The position numbers and the translations under genes are program-made. This document shows, piece by piece, positions 1 to 7,202 of a DNA stretch of 31,879 bases (its first letter is position 1; each line of letters begins with the position of its first letter). The notes beneath the pieces are model-generated. The model did no database searches, was not told the origin of the DNA, and saw only the letters and a program-made list of their open reading frames with translations. This DNA comes from a virus, in IMG/VR virus record IMGVR_UViG_3300042261_000595, positions 1 through 31,879 of that record, one strand, 5' to 3'.

Positions 1-2
1 CT

Positions 3-1535
3 CAGGACAGCGGGCGGGTGCTGTACTACGAACGGCAGTACCAGGATGAACGGCTGGAGATGCACACCATCTACTACCGTGACTGGCAGGCAGCGGATGC
101 TGACCTCAAGCGCGCAGAGCTATCTAGCGGGGCAGTGATTGCCGACCGGGTGAATGACTTGCAGGTGGGAACGGACGTGGTCATGCTGCACTGTGGCTAT
201 CGCCTGATCGATGGACGCGGCTGGCCGTTGATGACTGCCGGGGCGCCATGGTCGCGAGCCTACCGCAACTTTCTGCAGGACCGGGCGGCGGTCGCCAGGC
301 AGGCAGCCATGTACAACGAGAAGATCAAGGTCAAGGGCGGGCAGCGAGTGATCGACGACATCAAGTCCAGACTGGAGAGCAGCCTGACAAGCCCCACATC
401 CTACGGCAGGGACACCAACCCGGCAGCCGTGGCCGGATCGACATGGCTGGAGAACGAAGGCGCTGAGCGCACGCGGATGCCCATGGGTACCGGCGCCAGC
501 GACGCCGAGAAGGATGGATCGCCCCTGCTGGCACAGGCAGGACTGGCGGGACGCCTGTTCCCGCATTACCTGGGACGGGGAGAAGCCTTCCGCCTGGCGA
601 CAGCCAGCGCCATGGAAACCCCCATCATGCGGGCATTCAACCGCTACCAGCAGTTCTGGGCGAGCGTATTCCGAGACATGGTCGAGATCGTGCTGACGAT
701 GATGGAAAAGCACGGGGGAGGCAAGTACAGCACCTACGCAGCCCATGTGAGCACGGACAGCGTGGTGAGCGTGAACATTGCCGACCTGTCCGAAGTGGGA
801 AACAGCCTGGTGGAGATGACCAACGCCGGATTGATCCCCACCGAGACCGCGGCGGGCATCTCCACCGAGATCATGCGTGTGGCGCTACAAACCGTAGGCG
901 TGGGAAATGTGGACGAGATCATCAATCCAGCAGGAGCGGCAGAAATGGCAGAGAGCGCAGATCAGTACGAGAGCTCGTTGAGGCCGGCGGTATACGGCTT
1001 ATGGTCGAGCAAGATCACCATCGAGGATTTCGCCTCCAGCATGCAGGCCAGCATCGACAGCTACCTTACTCAGGCGTGGAGGGAGGGCATGGCAGCCGCC
1101 GGTGTGGACTGGGCAGACCGCACCCAGGAGGAAATGACGGCGCTGGATGCGGCGATCCTGTCCGAGTATGCCTATATTCATGAGCTGGGGGCGTGGATCA
1201 TGGAGCATAACAAGGCCAGCGGCGGGCTTCTGCGAGACCTGTATCCCCGGCTGGGTTTGTGGGTGAACCGCTGGCGCGACATCCGCAACCGGGCGTTGAT
1301 GATGGCAGGGACAGATCTGCCCCTGACCTGGCATTTTGGCGGAACGGAAAAGCACTGCGAGGACTGCCAGTGGGCGAACGGCAAGACCTACCGGGCGAGT
1401 GTGTGGGAAAAGTGGGGCTGGAGACCGCAGTCACCTTCCCTGAGCTGCAAGGGTTTTCAATGCCAATGTGAATTGACCGCGGACGGCAACAAGCCGCTGC
1501 GGGGACATCCCAAGAGATTAGTGAACAAGGAGTAG
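3..1535 (+). CDS. Portal protein fused to MuF-like head morphogenesis domain (5' truncated)
   Basis: The reading frame is open to the left edge of the window, so the N-terminus is missing; the GTG at 18 is only the first start-like codon inside the window. The first ~300 visible residues resemble the C-terminal part of siphovirus portal proteins, the dodecameric DNA gate at the head vertex, with a stretch reading GSPLLAQAG followed by PHYLGRGEAF. The last ~190 residues look like a Mu gpF-like minor head domain: a long helical part (WVNRWRDIRNRAL), then a cysteine cluster (HCEDCQWANGKTY and, later, CKGFQCQCE), which is typical of that family. A portal-MuF fusion in one polypeptide is a recognised but less common arrangement. 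The large terminase would be expected just upstream. The family call rests on pattern recognition, not a search. Confidence 0.75.
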   Translation, partial: QDSGRVLYYERQYQDERLEMHTIYYRDWQAADADLKRAELSSGAVIADRVNDLQVGTDVVMLHCGYRLIDGRGWPLMTAGAPWSRAYRNFLQDRAAVARQAAMYNEKIKVKGGQRVIDDIKSRLESSLTSPTSYGRDTNPAAVAGSTWLENEGAERTRMPMGTGASDAEKDGSPLLAQAGLAGRLFPHYLGRGEAFRLATASAMETPIMRAFNRYQQFWASVFRDMVEIVLTMMEKHGGGKYSTYAAHVSTDSVVSVNIADLSEVGNSLVEMTNAGLIPTETAAGISTEIMRVALQTVGVGNVDEIINPAGAAEMAESADQYESSLRPAVYGLWSSKITIEDFASSMQASIDSYLTQAWREGMAAAGVDWADRTQEEMTALDAAILSEYAYIHELGAWIMEHNKASGGLLRDLYPRLGLWVNRWRDIRNRALMMAGTDLPLTWHFGGTEKHCEDCQWANGKTYRASVWEKWGWRPQSPSLSCKGFQCQCELTADGNKPLRGHPKRLVNKE

Positions 1536-1538
1536 AAC

Positions 1539-1946
1539 ATGACCATTCAATTTTCTGAAGGCGTACGAAACGCCAGACTGGACGCCATCGAAAGCAACAC
1601 CGGGACTGATGCGGTATTGAAACTGCGAACGGGTGCTCAACCTGCGAACTGTGCGGCGGCTGATAGCGGTACGGTGGTTGCTACGATGACTCTTCCGTCT
1701 GACTGGATGGCAGCAGCGGCAAGCGGGCAGAAGGCCAAGAGCGGCACCTGGCAGGATACCAGTGCGGATAATCCAGGGACAGTTGCTCACTTCCGACTGT
1801 ACAAGAGCGATGGAACAACATGCCAGCTGCAGGGGTCGGTGACTATCACCGGTGGTGGCGGTGACATGGAACTGGATAACAACGTGGTAGTGGCGGGGCA
1901 GCAGATCACGATCACCACCTTCACGCTGACGGACGGTAATGCCTGA
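1539..1946 (+). CDS. Conserved phage structural protein of unknown function
   Basis: A 135-residue protein whose ATG follows AAGGAG with good spacing. It begins MTIQFSEGVRNARLDAIES and contains TLPSDWMAAAASGQKAKSG. From memory this matches a small, beta-rich, conserved phage family usually annotated as hypothetical and found near virion genes. It is rich in Gly, Thr and Ser, and no membrane segment or catalytic motif is visible. It starts three bases after the portal-MuF stop, so it is probably cotranscribed and may be a virion surface or decoration protein. The role is inferred from position only. Confidence 0.6.
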   Translation: MTIQFSEGVRNARLDAIESNTGTDAVLKLRTGAQPANCAAADSGTVVATMTLPSDWMAAAASGQKAKSGTWQDTSADNPGTVAHFRLYKSDGTTCQLQGSVTITGGGGDMELDNNVVVAGQQITITTFTLTDGNA

Positions 1947-2283
1947 TTTTCGGATTTATTACGATGGAGGGAATACCTACGATGGCGACCCATTCTGTGC
2001 GCCCGCGTTTGGTATTCTCGTCATCGTGGAAAAAGACGAAGAACATGGACGTAGACTTGTCACGGCGAAGGACTATTATTGTTGGGACGAGAATAACAAT
2101 CGCTGGTGGTGCTTTGACTATATCGGCATGATTGATTATCTCGCTCAACCCGGAAGAAAGCGCGTGCTGTTCGGAAGAACGGTAAAAAATAGTATCTGGT
2201 ATTCAGCGATGAAGCGCGCCAATTATGACCCTGATTTTCCCCCGCGGACTGCTTGGGGTGCGTTAGAGGAGCATTGTGACTAA
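1939..2283 (+). CDS. Conserved phage protein of unknown function
   Basis: A 114-residue protein overlapping its upstream neighbour by 8 bases. It is rich in Tyr, Trp and Asp, with a start like DFRIYYDGGNTYDGDPF and a later segment GRRLVTAKDYYCWDE. Similar short proteins occur beside phage fibre-like genes, but no function is known to me. There is no signal peptide or membrane helix. The DNA here is more AT-rich than the portal gene before it, as in the first part of the next gene, which suggests the cassette was acquired as a unit. Confidence 0.55.
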   Translation: MPDFRIYYDGGNTYDGDPFCAPAFGILVIVEKDEEHGRRLVTAKDYYCWDENNNRWWCFDYIGMIDYLAQPGRKRVLFGRTVKNSIWYSAMKRANYDPDFPPRTAWGALEEHCD

Positions 2284-3757
2284 CCCATCATTTACTCAAG
2301 TCACTTTTCGAGGACGGCTTGATGATGGTAATGAGACAGGCGCGACTTGGATTGCCACGCAGGGTTCTGATTGGACGCAACTTGTCAATACGAATTTTCG
2401 CGTTCGGTTCAGGATAGATGAAACAAATTCACGCGCATGGACTAGTAAAACTTGGAATCTGTATTACTCAAAGAATGGTGGTGCTTATACTGCGATTGGT
2501 TCAGGTCAGGCAGTAAAGTATGCTACATCCTCTAACTTCGCGCAGGGCGATGATTGTACAAGCCAGTTAACAGGTGGTACAGGCACATTTGTTACTGATA
2601 ATAACGGCATGTGCGAAAGCGCAGGGGCAACCAATTCGGGCAGTGCTGGATATCTGTTCGAGGTTGAGTATTGTTTGCAGATTGATAAAACGTATGTCGC
2701 GCATGGTGACACAATCACCCTGCGCGTGTACGACAGCACTTCTGCAATCGCCACATACACCGACACGCCTTCCATTACAGTCCAGATTGATATAACGGGC
2801 ACACTGTCAAAAACTCTTGCCAATGTCACATTAGACTCGGATGGTATCAAAGAGATCTACGGCACGTTGTCCAAGACCCTGGACAACGTTACCCTGGATG
2901 CGGACGGGACGAAGGAGCTGTGGGGGTCGCTGAGCAAAACCCTGGCAGATGTGACCCTCTCCTCTGTGGGAATAGCCGAGATCCAGGGAAGCCTGAGCAA
3001 GACCCTGGCGGATGCAACTCTGGACAGCGATGCCCAAACAGAGATTCAAGGGAGCCTGACAAAAACCCTTGAGGATGCCACGCTGGAGAGCGACGGGACG
3101 GTGGGCACAGCCAGCATCACAGGAACGCTGAGCAAGACCCTGGACGATGTCACGCTGAGCGCCAGCGGGCAGGCGGAGATCTCCGGGAGCCTGAGCAAGA
3201 CGCTGGAAGATGCCAGTCTAATCGCAGCCAGTATCAGCGAGGTGCAGGGCAGCCTGGCGAAGACACTGGGAGACGTCACCCTGAGTGCGCTGGGAACAGT
3301 TGATATCACCGCAAGCATGACCAGGACGTTGGAGAATGCCGCGCTGGCCGCAGACGGGCGCGTGGACGTGAGCGCAAGCCTGGCCAGGACACTTGAGGAT
3401 GCCGCCCTGGAGGCAGACGCCAGGCTGGAGGTATTCGGAACGTTCCTAAAAACGCTGGAAGATGCCACCCTGGATGCGGACGGCACGGTGTCCACTGAGA
3501 TCATGGGGACGCTGAACGTGACGCTGGCGGATGCAACCTGCACAAGCTCGGGAACGGTGACAACGCCCATTGCGCCGGAGGCATACGAAGATGCGGCGGT
3601 GATCTTCCGCCAGGCGGAGGACACGGCTGGGATCACGCTGAGCGCAGAGGATGTGCTGCTGCGGATCACCGGTTACGAAGAGCGGGCAGTACTGAGATTG
3701 AGCACAGAGGATCTGATCTCGTTCATGACAGAGATCGAGGAGGAGGCCATACGATGA
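2276..3757 (+). CDS. Repeat-containing virion surface or fibre-like protein
   Basis: A 493-residue protein starting at a GTG preceded by GAGGAG and overlapping the previous gene by 8 bases. Residues ~1-170 form a beta-rich domain (FRGRLDDGNETGATWIA, then YLFEVEYCLQI) of a type seen in phage fibre-like or surface proteins. Residues ~175-430 hold about 12 tandem units of ~21 residues with consensus G-(T/S)-L-S-K-T-L-x-D-(V/A)-T-L-x-(S/A)-x-G. Such units are found in phage virion proteins and plausibly build an elongated beta structure. The last ~60 residues are acidic and helical (EEEAIR end). The 3' two thirds is GC-rich while the first third is AT-rich, hinting at a mosaic. The exact place on the virion is unknown. 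Confidence 0.6.
   Translation: MTNPSFTQVTFRGRLDDGNETGATWIATQGSDWTQLVNTNFRVRFRIDETNSRAWTSKTWNLYYSKNGGAYTAIGSGQAVKYATSSNFAQGDDCTSQLTGGTGTFVTDNNGMCESAGATNSGSAGYLFEVEYCLQIDKTYVAHGDTITLRVYDSTSAIATYTDTPSITVQIDITGTLSKTLANVTLDSDGIKEIYGTLSKTLDNVTLDADGTKELWGSLSKTLADVTLSSVGIAEIQGSLSKTLADATLDSDAQTEIQGSLTKTLEDATLESDGTVGTASITGTLSKTLDDVTLSASGQAEISGSLSKTLEDASLIAASISEVQGSLAKTLGDVTLSALGTVDITASMTRTLENAALAADGRVDVSASLARTLEDAALEADARLEVFGTFLKTLEDATLDADGTVSTEIMGTLNVTLADATCTSSGTVTTPIAPEAYEDAAVIFRQAEDTAGITLSAEDVLLRITGYEERAVLRLSTEDLISFMTEIEEEAIR
2798..3564 (+). repeat. About 12 tandem coding repeats of ~63 bp
   Basis: This lies within the preceding surface protein gene. The protein repeats GxLSKTLxDxTLxxxG about 12 times. 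Most units are exactly 21 codons; one unit carries three extra codons and one carries two. The DNA copies differ by many substitutions, so the array is old enough to have drifted although the protein pattern is kept. Unequal recombination could still change its length. Confidence 0.8.
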
Positions 3758-4062
3758 GCGGATATATTCACGAGGGTGACACGGGCACAGAGCTGAATGC
3801 GACGGTGGTGGACCAGTTTGGAACGCCTGTGAACGTGTCCACAGCCACGGTGCTGAACGTGTACTTCCAGAGACCCAATGGGACACGCTTCACCAGGACA
3901 GCAGTATTTGAGACGGGAGGGGCGGACGGGAGGATCCAGTATACGCTTCAGGCGGGCGACATCGACATGGACGGCACCTGGGTGCGGCAGTGGCATGTGG
4001 AGATGCCGGCAGGAAAGTGGACGTCGGATGAGATCAGCTTCTTCGTCAAGGCGGTGATATGA
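3754..4062 (+). CDS. BppU-like N-terminal or Ig-like small virion protein
   Basis: A 102-residue beta-rich protein. The start ATG overlaps the upstream stop (ATGA) and follows GAGGAGG. The layout, with YIHEGDTGTELNATVVDQFGTPVNVSTAT then FEFTGG-like and 'DGTWVRQWHVEMP' elements, resembles the N-terminal Ig-like domain of baseplate upper proteins or small phage proteins of that fold. It sits in the cassette between portal and protease, so it may be an accessory surface or fibre-attachment protein. The assignment is by overall pattern and uncertain. Confidence 0.5.
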   Translation: MSGYIHEGDTGTELNATVVDQFGTPVNVSTATVLNVYFQRPNGTRFTRTAVFETGGADGRIQYTLQAGDIDMDGTWVRQWHVEMPAGKWTSDEISFFVKAVI

Positions 4063-4253
4063 GCGATATCTACATCGACGCCATGGGCTTCATCTGGGTC
4101 GATGACTTTCGCCTGCCGCTGCGCATGGTGGAGGGTGAGATCGAGTTCTGCGACAAAGACCGCCGCAGGGCCTATGAGCGCGGCGACCGCTTTGTGCGGG
4201 TGGATGCCAGCGTATTGATTGAGGTATTGCAAAATGACAGAAATGTCCTATAA
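4059..4253 (+). CDS. Small phage protein of unknown function
   Basis: A 64-residue protein with an ATGA overlap to the gene before it, which implies translational coupling. It starts MSDIYIDAMGFIWVDDFRLPLRMVEG, is acidic and amphipathic, and has no cysteine pairs, signal or membrane helix. I do not recognise a family. The coupling, the GC-rich codon use like its neighbours and the clean stop support a real gene. A candidate promoter overlaps its last codons. Confidence 0.55.
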   Translation: MSDIYIDAMGFIWVDDFRLPLRMVEGEIEFCDKDRRRAYERGDRFVRVDASVLIEVLQNDRNVL

Positions 4254-4254
4254 T
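4227..4254 (+). promoter_or_regulatory. Candidate sigma70 promoter before the capsid genes
   Basis: TTGCAA at 4227-4232 and TATAAT at 4249-4254 are separated by 16 bases. This is a near-consensus pair overlapping the end of the 64-residue protein gene. The predicted start, near 4261, gives a ~90-base leader holding a long hairpin before the next gene. This is seen in sequence only; activity is inferred. Confidence 0.5.
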
Positions 4255-4287
4255 ATCTCTAACCGAATATTCCTTCACGTGAGCCAC

Positions 4288-4327
4288 TGCGCCGTTTTTC
4301 CAGAGTCGTGTCTGGAGGGACGGCGTA
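4288..4327 (+). other. Long perfect hairpin in a 5' leader
   Basis: The arms 4290-4304 and 4311-4325 pair over 15 positions with three G-U pairs and a six-base loop (GTCGTG). Two more pairs can form outside, giving 17. The 3' side continues TATTTTGCTTT, which is only a weak U tract, so it could be a partial terminator or attenuator, or a leader structure that stabilises mRNA from the promoter at 4227. It is the only structured gap between portal and protease. Confidence 0.65.
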
Positions 4328-4350
4328 TTTTGCTTTAAACCGAGGTGAGC

Positions 4351-4791
4351 ATGGAACATCCGATTTCAGGAACGTATTTAGACCAGCAGGTAGCCAAAAT
4401 TGCAGCAGCCCTGCCCGCAGCCGGGGCATGGGACACACCCATAGACCTGGCCTGCCCTGGGTTCAGCCGCGTGACGCTGTACCTCACCTACACCCGAGGC
4501 GGGGCGGCAGGCGCCTGCGATTTCAAGATCGAAGTCAGCCCGGAGAGCAGCGGGACGAACTGGCATCAGACCAGCCAGTATGCTCCGGCAGTTCTGGCAG
4601 CGGGTGCGGACAGCCAGAGCCGGGAACAGCGGGAGTACATCACCTACCAGGCCACGGCAGCCGGAGCGGAGCTGTTCGTTTTTGGGCCGGTGGAGCTGGA
4701 CGGGACGGTGGAACGGCTGCGCGTGACGTGCCGTGAAAGCGGAAACGTGGGCGCACCCGGCACGCTGGGCGTGAAGGCGAGGTTCGCATGA
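4351..4791 (+). CDS. Phage virion-associated protein of unknown function
   Basis: A 146-residue protein. A GTG at 4345 is in frame, but GAGG at 4342-4345 is spaced correctly only for the ATG at 4351, which is chosen. The sequence is beta-rich (RVTLYLTYTRGG, CDFKIEVSPES) and ends with a strand-like segment, LGVKARFA. Its form resembles small jelly-roll-like phage proteins, perhaps a decoration or fibre part, but the family is not identified. It is translationally coupled to the next gene by ATGA. Confidence 0.55.
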   Translation: MEHPISGTYLDQQVAKIAAALPAAGAWDTPIDLACPGFSRVTLYLTYTRGGAAGACDFKIEVSPESSGTNWHQTSQYAPAVLAAGADSQSREQREYITYQATAAGAELFVFGPVELDGTVERLRVTCRESGNVGAPGTLGVKARFA

Positions 4792-5336
4792 AACTGACCA
4801 ACCCAAGCATTGAGACCTCTTCGGTACTCTCCGATGTACTGGCAGAGACCGTGGAGATCGAACATCACCTCCACAACCGGGAGGAGTGGTTCGGCAAGAA
4901 AGCCGTGCAGACTGCAACCGATTGGGCGGATGCGGAAAGCCTTACACCGTTCAGGTCCATTTCCGGGGCGGGCGTGTACGGCGCAGACGCCAGCGATGAG
5001 GCACAGGTGCTGGGAACCGATGATACGCCTTACCGGGTGGGGATGGTCAAATTTGACATTCACCGCCTGTTCATGACCGCATTTTCGGTGGACACGCCTT
5101 ACATCCTGCGTATCGTGTATGGATCGGGAAACATGGCGGATGCTGTGGCTGCGGGGCAGTACAGCATTGTGCCAGTAGCTACCAATGTCACCCCGGCCAA
5201 CAAATCGACGGGGAACCCGATCGACGTGATCATGCCGAGAGTGGCGGCGGGTACCAAGGTCTGGATCCAGGCGAAGTGTGCCACCGACAATGCCACCGTG
5301 GATTTCCTGGTGGGGATCCATGAGTATGCCGCATAG
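4788..5336 (+). CDS. Phage protein of unknown function upstream of protease
   Basis: A 182-residue protein overlapping the preceding stop (ATGA). The N-terminal ~40 residues are helical and acidic (DVLAETVEIEHHLHNREEWFG); the rest is beta-rich, with a central segment PYILRIVYGSGNMADAVAAGQYS and a terminal segment VDFLVGIHEYAA. It resembles beta-sandwich structural proteins of tailed phages. The position just ahead of the prohead protease suggests a head-associated role, but no partner can be named from sequence alone. Confidence 0.5.
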   Translation: MKLTNPSIETSSVLSDVLAETVEIEHHLHNREEWFGKKAVQTATDWADAESLTPFRSISGAGVYGADASDEAQVLGTDDTPYRVGMVKFDIHRLFMTAFSVDTPYILRIVYGSGNMADAVAAGQYSIVPVATNVTPANKSTGNPIDVIMPRVAAGTKVWIQAKCATDNATVDFLVGIHEYAA

Positions 5337-5345
5337 GAGCCGGAC

Positions 5346-6701
5346 ATGCCATACAAATCACTGACCGACATCAATCCCGCTCTCAAGGGCATTCGCCCCA
5401 GGATCAGCCTGGAACAGGCCAACGAGATCGCCAAGGTTGCCGACGGGATCGGCGAGGACAAGAAAGGCTGGCCGATTGCCATTGCACAGTTCAAGAAGCA
5501 GCACACGGTGCGCAAGGGTAAGTGGGTGAAGCGCGAGCCGAAGGAAAAACAGGAGGAGACTATGACAGAACCAATCCCGGCAGAAGATCCCATCGAAGAG
5601 GGATACGTGCCGTACAACATCAAGACCTTCGCCGACCTGGAAGCCAGGCGTGAGGCGGACGAAGTAGCCCGGACGCTGTCCGAGACGGTGGATGACTTCA
5701 TCGGGCTGCTGAACAACATCACCTATGATGCCATGGTCACCGACAAGGTGAGCGCCATGCAGACGCTGTGGGGTGAGTTCATACGCGTGATGGAAACCAT
5801 GTTCAGCGAACCTGCGGAGAGTAACGGGCTGGTGGAAATGGCCGAATCGTTCGCCCAGGAAGCTATCGAAGTGACCGAAGCGGAAGCGGGGAAACCGGAT
5901 CTGTTGTACATGGACGTGCAGATCATCCGCCCTGGCTGGGGAAACACACGTGACAACAACTTTTACCCGCGGGAGATGCTGGCGAAGCATGCGGAGAAGT
6001 TCGTGGGGGCGAAGATGTATGAGAGCGACCACGGAGCGGACAAGACCACGCGCAACTGGGTGAGCACGATCCAGGAGATCAAAGGCTTCACTGGAGACGG
6101 TGCGCCGGTGGCACGCGTGGCGGTACATGATCCGGGATTTGCGCAGAGAGTGCGCAACCTCAAGGCTGCCGGGCTGTTGGAAAAGATGGAGTGCAGCATC
6201 CTGGCCAGCGGATCGGCCAAGCCGTTCGAAGCAGGAGGTCGCAAGGGGCGAACGGTGGAGAGCATCACCGAGGTCAGCTCGGTGGATTGGGTTACACGCG
6301 CCGGAGCCGGAGGCAAGGCGCTTAGTTTAGCCGAAAACGGAGGAAACATGGAACAAGAAAAGAATCAGGCTGGGGAAACCACAAAGACCCAGGAAAACGC
6401 ACCGGCTCCTGAACCGGTGAAGATCACCGAAGCTGCGCCTGCGGTATTGGCTGCGGCTGAGGCTGTGAAACTGCTGACAGAGGCCAATCTGCCCGAACCT
6501 GCAAGGGTGCGCCTGGAAGGGATGACCTGGAAAGACGCCAAGGAATTGCAGGAGGCTGTCGCCAAAGAACGTGAGTACATCAAGCAGCTCACGGGGAGCG
6601 GACGCCCGTTCGGAATGGCCGAAAGCGCACCCAAGCCGGAGAACACCGCCGAGCTGGTGGAGAAGCGCAAAGACGAAGTCATTTCCAAGTACATGAAATA
6701 G
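5346..6701 (+). CDS. Prohead protease with scaffold-like C-terminus
   Basis: A 451-residue protein preceded by AGGAG. Residues ~1-72 form a small basic domain ending in KGKWVKREPKEKQEE. Residues ~190-330 look like a capsid maturation protease of the phage serine protease type: DVQIIRPGWGNTRDNNFYP, a probable catalytic His in YESDHG, ECSIL with a candidate Ser, and VSSVDWVTRAGAGG. Residues ~335-451 are acidic, Ala/Glu-rich and helical, as expected for an internal scaffold. The order protease, decoration, major capsid fits. Two in-frame ATGs with strong ribosome sites (codons 73 and 335) suggest shorter products. The catalytic assignment is by motif, not alignment. Confidence 0.72.
   Translation: MPYKSLTDINPALKGIRPRISLEQANEIAKVADGIGEDKKGWPIAIAQFKKQHTVRKGKWVKREPKEKQEETMTEPIPAEDPIEEGYVPYNIKTFADLEARREADEVARTLSETVDDFIGLLNNITYDAMVTDKVSAMQTLWGEFIRVMETMFSEPAESNGLVEMAESFAQEAIEVTEAEAGKPDLLYMDVQIIRPGWGNTRDNNFYPREMLAKHAEKFVGAKMYESDHGADKTTRNWVSTIQEIKGFTGDGAPVARVAVHDPGFAQRVRNLKAAGLLEKMECSILASGSAKPFEAGGRKGRTVESITEVSSVDWVTRAGAGGKALSLAENGGNMEQEKNQAGETTKTQENAPAPEPVKITEAAPAVLAAAEAVKLLTEANLPEPARVRLEGMTWKDAKELQEAVAKEREYIKQLTGSGRPFGMAESAPKPENTAELVEKRKDEVISKYMK
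5551..5564 (+). promoter_or_regulatory. Internal ribosome site inside the protease gene
   Basis: AGGAGG at 5551-5556 stands five bases before an in-frame ATG at 5562 (codon 73, MTEPIPAED). The product would lack the basic N-terminal domain and start at the linker before the protease region. It may instead be the true start of a gene whose upstream 72 codons fused to it. Confidence 0.45.
6348..6701 (+). CDS. Probable nested scaffold protein from internal start
   Basis: The in-frame ATG at codon 335 of the protease gene follows GGAGGA at 6339-6344. The 117-residue product (MEQEKNQAGETTKTQ) is acidic and Ala/Pro-rich, then helical, ending with a KRKDEVISKYMK tail. This copies the arrangement of phage lambda C and Nu3, where the scaffold is made both as the C-terminus of the protease and alone from an internal start. 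The start site is visible; the use of it is inferred. Confidence 0.5.
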   Translation: MEQEKNQAGETTKTQENAPAPEPVKITEAAPAVLAAAEAVKLLTEANLPEPARVRLEGMTWKDAKELQEAVAKEREYIKQLTGSGRPFGMAESAPKPENTAELVEKRKDEVISKYMK

Positions 6702-6713
6702 GAGGTTTGCAAC

Positions 6714-7190
6714 ATGACCATCAATTCCAACTACGAAGTATCCAGTGAGGGCGCAGTCCGGCATTGGGAGATCCCATACGCCAGTCTGGTAAACGCCACG
6801 CCTACGGAAACCGAAGCGGCTGAAGTACTGGGAACTGCCGGATCGCAACTCAACGGCACAGTACTGACCATCGATGCGACAGATTCCATTGCCGTGATCG
6901 ATTTCACCCCCGGCATGGTATACCGCCACAATGTGCGCACCGTGCTGACCTATAACGGCGGCGTGGAAAACACATGGGGAACGCTCGACATTGGCGATGC
7001 GGTCTATTACGACGACAGTGCCACGATGCCCGCCGGATGTTATCTCTCGACCAGTCCCCTCAACAACCTGGGCACAGCCAACACCCTCTTTGGGTGGGTG
7101 GTGCCTGCCGACGAAAACGACACGTTTCCCAAGGCCGCCGGCGCTGCTGGCAATACCTGGGAACAGGCCGTCATGCAGCATGGAGCATAG
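6714..7190 (+). CDS. Capsid decoration-like protein (DUF2190-type pattern)
   Basis: A 158-residue protein with AGGAGG before its ATG, lying between protease/scaffold and major capsid gene, the usual place of head decoration or cement proteins. The central part (LDIGDAVYYDDSATMPAGCYLSTSP, later LFGWVVPADEND) follows the DUF2190/decoration pattern, in which a value is described as new in one strand and a 'GDAVYWDD' turn follows. A trimeric cement role outside the capsid is inferred from family and position. Confidence 0.6.
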   Translation: MTINSNYEVSSEGAVRHWEIPYASLVNATPTETEAAEVLGTAGSQLNGTVLTIDATDSIAVIDFTPGMVYRHNVRTVLTYNGGVENTWGTLDIGDAVYYDDSATMPAGCYLSTSPLNNLGTANTLFGWVVPADENDTFPKAAGAAGNTWEQAVMQHGA

Positions 7191-7202
7191 GAGGTAAATA
7201 CC

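Noticed and set aside
2798-3564. Direct repeats resembling a CRISPR array
   Set aside because: The units are 63 bp in one unbroken reading frame, vary at codon third positions and have no constant spacers, so they are protein repeats.
4308-4736. 142-codon plus-strand frame overlapping the 4351 gene
   Set aside because: It is an alternative frame rich in Arg, Gly and Ser without a ribosome site; the 4351 frame has correct spacing and coupled neighbours.
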